In this document: positions 5,707 to 8,583 of the stretch, piece after piece
Layout of the letters: the number at the start of each line of letters is the position of its first letter
Position numbering within the stretch: the stretch's first letter is position 1
Origin: Prolixibacteraceae bacterium UBA5740
Lineage (GTDB): Bacteria; Bacteroidota; Bacteroidia; Bacteroidales; Prolixibacteraceae
Reading direction: 5' to 3'
Length of the DNA stretch: 8,583 bases
Assembly: GCA_002419285.1 (NCBI GenBank)
Contig: DIFU01000083.1
Location: 1-8,583, forward strand
Program-made: the position numbers and the translations under genes
Notes under the pieces: model-generated
Seen by the model: only the letters and a program-made list of their open reading frames with translations
The model's database searches: none
Told to the model about the DNA's origin: nothing

Positions 5707-6290
5707 CACAGGGCCACGACCTGCCCAAGACGGCGGCGCTGCGCACGGAACTCGTTAATCCCTTTCCAGGGCAAGAGACAATGCCTAAGGAACTCGTGAA
5801 TCAATGTCCAGGACATGAGACATTGCGCGGGAAGCTCGTGGCAGTGGCCACCTCGCAGGTGGGGGTGCGGGAAAAGACCGGAAAAAATGATGGCCTAGAG
5901 ATCAGGAAATACCTGCTGGAGGTAAACCTCTCCGAAGGCTATGCATATTGTGCTGCCGGACTCACCTGGTGCCACAACCAATTGAAGATACCCAACCCAC
6001 AATCGGCCTGGAGTCCAAGCTGGTTTAAGGCAAATGTCGTGTACCGGCGCGACAAGCCCCAAATCGGCCCTTTTGAGAGCCTTCCGGGACAGGTGGCGGG
6101 ATTCTATTCCGAATCAAAGAAAAGAGTCTCACACGTCGCCCTGATCGAATCAGAAAGCCGTCAGCACTACTTCACTATCGAGTTCAACACCAACGGCACC
6201 GGCACCGATGACGGAGAGGGTGTCAGGCGCCTGATCCGAAAGAAGGAAACAGTTTATGTGATTGCTGACCATGTGGGGGCTGTGTTTTGA
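5628..6290 (+). CDS. CHAP-like peptidoglycan hydrolase (endolysin-type)
   Basis: Protein of 220 residues, probably cutting peptidoglycan peptide bonds or the amide link. The catalytic region spans residues 69-220. GYAYCAAGLTWC carries the likely nucleophile C108 (pattern of CHAP/TIGR02594-type domains, 'W/Y-C-A-A-F-x-x-W'). RVSHVALIE supplies H169. TIEFNTNGTG, then GEGVRR, gives E185/N187, matching the family's 'TIEGNTN...G.GV'. Residues 1-23 (MATNTYCLVFLLFICSRGT and then IAGQS) look like a signal peptide. This start lies inside the preceding gene, a 79-nt overlap in another frame. Starting at ATG 5781 would keep the catalytic part but lose the signal, as in holin-dependent endolysins. Residues 41-68 are two copies of a 14-residue unit. 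Position after two small membrane proteins and before a spanin-like protein supports a lysis-type role. Host cell-wall remodelling is the alternative. The catalytic assignment is strong; the start is less so. Confidence 0.85.
   Translation: MATNTYCLVFLLFICSRGTIAGQSVLTQGHDLPKTAALRTELVNPFPGQETMPKELVNQCPGHETLRGKLVAVATSQVGVREKTGKNDGLEIRKYLLEVNLSEGYAYCAAGLTWCHNQLKIPNPQSAWSPSWFKANVVYRRDKPQIGPFESLPGQVAGFYSESKKRVSHVALIESESRQHYFTIEFNTNGTGTDDGEGVRRLIRKKETVYVIADHVGAVF
5748..5831 (+). repeat. 42-bp in-frame tandem duplication in the hydrolase linker
   Basis: Two 42-bp units (5748-5789 and 5790-5831) encode ELVNPFPGQETMPK and ELVNQCPGHETLRG. A third partial unit begins with KLVA at 5832 and runs into the catalytic domain. 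The copies differ at both DNA and protein level, so the duplication is not recent. The repeat lies between the predicted signal peptide and the CHAP-like domain and may act as a spacer or wall-contact segment. Confidence 0.75.
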
Positions 6291-6293
6291 GTC

Positions 6294-6323
6294 ACCACAG
6301 ATTAAAGGATTACACAGAGATTT
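6294..6323. repeat. AATCCGTG-type repeat, inverted diverged copy
   Basis: ACCACAGATTAAAGGATTAC followed by ACAGAGATTT reads, on the minus strand, as AATCTCTGTGTAATCCTTTA and then AATCTGTGGT. This is the same arrangement as the copy at 5264-5290, with several substitutions. It starts 3 bp after the hydrolase stop codon. The two copies bracket the three-segment membrane protein gene and the hydrolase gene in opposite orientation. Confidence 0.6.
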
Positions 6324-6326
6324 AAC

Positions 6327-6373
6327 CATCATCTGGAAAATGATTCATCGAACATCTTCTGGAAATTGAATTG
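6327..6373. repeat. 26-bp imperfect tandem repeat
   Basis: CATCATCTGGAAAATGATTC (unit beginning at 6327) is followed 26 bp later by CATCTTCTGGAAATTGAATT (unit beginning at 6353). CTGGAAA is exact in both (6333-6339 and 6359-6365). It sits between the AATCCGTG-type copy and the third palindromic repeat, so this gap is almost entirely repeat material. Confidence 0.5.
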
Positions 6374-6399
6374 TAGGGTCAGGGCATGCCCTGTCCTTG
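6374..6399. repeat. REP-like palindromic repeat, copy 3 (diverged)
   Basis: Arms around the core AGGGCATGCCCT (6381-6392) extend with one T:T mismatch and G:T pairs to 6374 and 6399. The left flank TTGTAGGG matches copy 2. Both arms carry matching changes (CAGGG and CCCTG against AAGGG and CCCTT), which suggests that pairing is maintained. It lies 17 bp before the start used for the spanin-like gene. Confidence 0.7.
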
Positions 6400-6416
6400 G
6401 TTTGCCCCAAAAACCA

Positions 6417-6983
6417 ATGAACCAACATCCCATGAAAAATCAATTCCAAAGCACTCTTTTATTGATGGCAATCATGCTGCTTATCATTTCCCTCGCAGGG
6501 AATTACTTTCAGCATACCCTTCGCAAGCCTGTTATAGAAACTGTCTTTGAGACCGATACACTGGTGCGGATTGACACAATCTTCCATACCGTTACCCAAC
6601 AAGTGACCATTGACCGGCCGGTCCCGGTATATATCGATACCACCACAAATATCCGGACATATCGGGATACGATCACTCACCCCTTCGGTACTATCCAGCG
6701 AGAAGAATTGATATTGGGAGAAATCCTGAAACAAGACCTCACATTGGATGTCAAGATCCCCGAAATCTTCAATACAATCACCATCACCAATTCGACAACC
6801 CAAACCATTCGCAAACCATTGCTGTTTGTAACCGGCGGCTTAAGGTATAATCATTCAGGATCAAGACTTGTCCCGACTGTTGGATTATTTGGGATTGCAG
6901 CGAGGCATAGATTAGCGTTAGGTGCAAATATAGGATTGGATGGGACGGTTGGGGTAAATTTGGGAGTAAGGATTGGGAGGTAG
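6417..6983 (+). CDS. Membrane-anchored periplasmic protein (spanin-like, with beta-rich tail)
   Basis: Protein of 188 residues from ATG 6417. An in-frame ATG at 6432 would give 183, and longer reading frames back to 6366 only translate the palindromic repeat. Residues 10-29 form one membrane segment (FQSTLLLMAIMLLIISLAGN). Residues 35-90 repeat Asp-Thr-rich strands: FETDTLVRIDTIFHTV, IDRPVPVYIDTTTNI, YRDTI. This is the pattern of small Bacteroidota phage proteins that sit near lysis genes and are compared with i-spanins. Residues 92-118 are a polar segment. Residues 134-188 are Gly-rich alternating strands (LLFVTGGLRYNHSG, GANIGLDGTVGVNLGVRIG) resembling strands of a small outer-membrane-type barrel, here only about four to six strands. 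A protein joining the inner membrane to the outer envelope would suit a spanin-like job. It is the last rightward gene of the cassette. Topology is well supported; the spanin role is inferred. Confidence 0.75.
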   Translation: MNQHPMKNQFQSTLLLMAIMLLIISLAGNYFQHTLRKPVIETVFETDTLVRIDTIFHTVTQQVTIDRPVPVYIDTTTNIRTYRDTITHPFGTIQREELILGEILKQDLTLDVKIPEIFNTITITNSTTQTIRKPLLFVTGGLRYNHSGSRLVPTVGLFGIAARHRLALGANIGLDGTVGVNLGVRIGR

Positions 6984-7554
6984 ATTGATGAAAATGAGAA
7001 ATAAATGAATGCAAATATTCTAAAGATGAAAATTATTGACTTGAACTTACTACCCCAATCGTAAGTAGGATGTTTGCAGACTGGCTTTACAAGTGAAACC
7101 AGTTTTTGGATGACTGGGCAAACATGGGCAAAAGTTTATCAGGCTTTTTAACTTGCCAATATCGATTCCAACCGGGCAGCTTAGCTGAACCCATTTGGAA
7201 AAGGATACTTCTATCCGGCCATAACATTCGTTTGATACAGTTGCCGTTCTGCTTCCGGAAACTTTCACTTGGATAAATGTGTCGGAAACTCCGTTGTTGC
7301 GTCCAGCCGAGAGTCCTTTTTCCTTTTTGTACTTTCTTTACCAGTAACTGAATGTTTTTACCGACAGGTTTTCACGAGAACAAAACTTAACCTTGGATAA
7401 ACCGCTTTCCTGCCATAACTCAATGGCCAAGTATACCTCCTATTTACAATACTTCTGATTTTTTCGTATGGCGCGAAGTTAGAATCCGGCAGGGGATCTT
7501 ACAAGACGGGGTTGGCAGATACAATGGAGCGAATGATCAATCCGGATGATTCCG
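6984..7554. other. Intergenic region, no recognisable gene
   Basis: About 570 bp between the convergent spanin-like gene and the transporter gene. The minus strand has open stretches at 7050-7268, and a longer one without an ATG at about 7095-7370 in another frame. Neither product has a recognisable domain, and stops interrupt each frame within 100 codons. A phrase in the first (VKVSGSRTATVSNECYGRIEV) loosely recalls the carboxypeptidase-like repeat at the N-terminus of SusC-type receptors, so a decayed gene remnant is possible. The left edge (7045-7123) holds several short inverted repeats. I see no clear terminator for either convergent gene. Confidence 0.5.
7045..7123. other. Cluster of inverted repeats at the cassette's right edge
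   Basis: ACTTAC (7045-7050) pairs with GTAAGT (7061-7066). Downstream, GTTTGC (7072-7077) pairs with GCAAAC (7118-7123). These enclose ACTGG (7080-7084), CCAGT (7099-7103) and ACTGG (7113-7117), so CCAGT can pair with either neighbour. Near the first option, TTT and AAA extend the stem past one bulge. This could be a small structured RNA, a transcript end or a recombination site. The stems are short. Confidence 0.35.
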
Positions 7555-8460
7555 TTACCGAAATTGAATAAACTTTCTAAATGGAATAAGTAAAGTATTC
7601 CACGGAATTTCTGTAAGAACCATCAAAATAACGATAGACGGTTCAAAGTATAACGCCGCCAAAACAATGGCCATTCCATTATTTCTGTATGCTGAGCTAA
7701 TAGTCGTTGCTATTTTTCCTTTGTTGTCGAGTGTAAATCCGCTAAAATATCCGAAGACGTGAAGTAGTATAAATACGAGGTATAAAAAACCAGTTTGCCA
7801 AAGAATATTTATTGAATCGTTGATTATTACATTGCGTTGCGATCCCATAACTGTATAGACCATTATGGACAGAATTATGATGTTGACCGAGGTAAATAAA
7901 TGGCTTTTCTTTTCAATAATTTTTGGTGAATATTTTTTTACTATCTGGGACGTTACCATTGGTATAAGCATGAGTAAAGTAAGATCTTTAAACAACCACC
8001 AAGGGCTGACAGTTAATTCATTAATTTGAATGAACCAAAATAATAAAGGTACTGTAACGGTGGCGACGATTGATGTAATTATAACAATACACAATGAAAG
8101 TGCAATATTACCTTTTACAATATCTGTCAATGCCGGAGAAGCCACAGCAGCGGGCATTGAAGTAAGGAGTAAAATGCCGATAGCAAGATTGTGATTGAAC
8201 GAATTAATTACAAAAAAGAATATTAGTGGTATTATTATCATATTCAGGGAAATAACAAAACCCATCAGCTTGTAATTTTGCATATTTTTAATTACCCACA
8301 TAATATCCGTCTTCAGAAATACCAGAAATAACATTATCATTATTGCCGGCTTTAATAGCGACATAAAATAGTCATTATAAACAGGAAAAGCGATTCCCGA
8401 TACAATGCCTGTAAGAAAAAAAATCCAAAAATACTTTTCAATAAAATGATGTATTTTCAC
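7555..8460 (-). CDS. Bile acid:sodium symporter family transporter (SBF-like)
   Basis: Integral membrane protein of 301 residues, near the usual 300-330 of the BASS/SBF family, with about nine to ten hydrophobic segments and little else. Family signatures are LLLTSMPAAVASPALTDIVK followed by GNIALSLCIVIITS (compare 'LLxxxPxxxxSxxxTxLAxGNxALs' in the family) and, near the C-terminus, ISSAYRNNGMAIVLAALYF, the crossover-helix region where family members keep polar Asn/Gln residues for sodium and substrate. It should move an organic anion or related solute with sodium across the inner membrane. The substrate cannot be told from sequence, and the related arsenite (ACR3) branch is less likely because no ACR3 Cys motif is seen. 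The gene is clearly more AT-rich than the rightward cassette, converges on it, and probably belongs to flanking chromosome. A Fur-like site lies about 48 bp upstream of the start. The ATG is the only suitable start before the first segment. Confidence 0.85.
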   Translation of the reverse strand: MKIHHFIEKYFWIFFLTGIVSGIAFPVYNDYFMSLLKPAIMIMLFLVFLKTDIMWVIKNMQNYKLMGFVISLNMIIIPLIFFFVINSFNHNLAIGILLLTSMPAAVASPALTDIVKGNIALSLCIVIITSIVATVTVPLLFWFIQINELTVSPWWLFKDLTLLMLIPMVTSQIVKKYSPKIIEKKSHLFTSVNIIILSIMVYTVMGSQRNVIINDSINILWQTGFLYLVFILLHVFGYFSGFTLDNKGKIATTISSAYRNNGMAIVLAALYFEPSIVILMVLTEIPWNTLLIPFRKFIQFR

Positions 8461-8497
8461 TGCTGTCTATTAAAAAATGTTAATCAAATTTGAAATC

Positions 8498-8505
8498 CAA
8501 ATACA
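8498..8505 (-). promoter_or_regulatory. Weak Bacteroidota -7-like element
   Basis: The minus strand reads TGTATTTG, one mismatch from the TAnnTTTG element of Bacteroidota sigma-ABfr promoters, 37 bp before the transporter ATG. No TTTG-type -33 element is found at the right spacing, so the promoter call is weak. Confidence 0.25.
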
Positions 8506-8507
8506 GT

Positions 8508-8522
8508 TGACAATCATTATCA
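8508..8522 (-). promoter_or_regulatory. Fur-box-like inverted repeat
   Basis: The minus strand reads TGATAATGATTGTCA, which matches the 7-1-7 Fur consensus TGATAATnATTATCA at 14 of 15 positions (counting the central base as free). It sits 47 bp upstream of the transporter start and just upstream of the -7-like element, where binding would block transcription. Related Fur-family proteins (Zur, PerR) use similar sites. The same DNA could also be coding on the minus strand (open frame ending at 8480), which weakens the call. Confidence 0.4.
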
Positions 8523-8547
8523 TCATTGGCGCAATTTGCCAGAGGAG

Positions 8548-8561
8548 CCAAGAGCTCTTGG
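8548..8561. repeat. 14-bp perfect palindrome near the window edge
   Basis: CCAAGAGCTCTTGG is fully self-complementary, and GGATCC follows 4 bp later. Being close to the edge, it cannot be assigned to a gene or operator. Confidence 0.3.
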
Positions 8562-8583
8562 ATTGGATCCTTAACCAGCAGGG

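Noticed and set aside
4056..6399. CRISPR array from the three palindromic repeats
   Set aside because: The repeats are separated by genes, are palindromic throughout, differ in length and have no spacer-like regular spacing. No cas gene is present.
6366..6416. Upstream TTG start for the spanin-like gene
   Set aside because: The added residues come from the palindromic repeat. The ATG at 6417 or 6432 directly precedes the membrane segment.
8480..8583. Open minus-strand frame ending at 8480 (and a plus-strand frame from ATG 8477)
   Set aside because: Both are only about 34 codons and run off the edge. Neither product (LLVKDPIQELLAPLANC... or MLIKFEIQIQLTIIIII...) shows a motif, and they oppose each other on the same DNA. 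The minus-strand one could be the tail of an upstream gene, so it is kept in mind but not called.

Overview
The window reads as Bacteroidota (Bacteroidetes) DNA, most likely from a Bacteroidales/Marinilabiliales-type or flavobacterial genome. The large protein carries the BT4734/VirE-N plus DUF3987 architecture common in that phylum. The 212-residue protein at 4131-4769 looks like DUF6266, a family I know essentially from Bacteroidota. Most start codons sit behind A/T-rich leaders rather than Shine-Dalgarno sites, which is usual there. These family assignments come from memory and pattern reading, not from a database search.

Layout. (1) 1-53: the first 17 codons of a leftward gene running off the window. 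(2) 54-490: intergenic DNA ending in two perfect AT-rich palindromes and a strong ribosome binding site. (3) 491-3609: a MerR/excisionase-like HTH protein, then 20 bp later a 943-residue primase-helicase-like replication protein. (4) 3610-4130: about 520 bp without a convincing gene but rich in structure (nested hairpin, terminator-like hairpin, three iteron-like motifs, a third hairpin and a REP-like palindrome). (5) 4131-6983: five rightward genes. They encode a DUF6266-like protein, a protein with one N-terminal membrane segment plus a coiled coil, a three-segment membrane protein, a CHAP-like peptidoglycan hydrolase whose start overlaps the previous gene by 79 nt, and a membrane-anchored periplasmic protein resembling phage inner-membrane spanin-type proteins. 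(6) 6984-7554: about 570 bp without a recognisable gene. (7) 7555-8460, leftward and clearly more AT-rich: a bile-acid:sodium-symporter-family transporter with a Fur-like inverted repeat upstream.

Interpretation. Segments 3-5 look like one compact accessory unit: DNA-binding regulator, replication protein, structured non-coding interval (possible origin or RNA), one protein of unknown role, then a module that resembles a phage lysis cassette (two small membrane proteins, hydrolase, spanin-like protein). No capsid, tail, terminase, integrase, relaxase or transposase is visible. The order recalls the Bacteroides cassettes in which a VirE-N/DUF3987 protein is followed by an HU-like protein, a tiny membrane peptide and an amidase. 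My best hypothesis is a poorly described Bacteroidota element, perhaps satellite-like or a domesticated replication-plus-lysis module.

A second theme is repeats. Three of the gaps in 3610-6417 hold a copy of a self-complementary repeat with the core GGGCATGCCC. Two others hold inverted copies of an AATCCGTG-type repeat. The flanking regions (1-490 and 7000-8583) lack both families.
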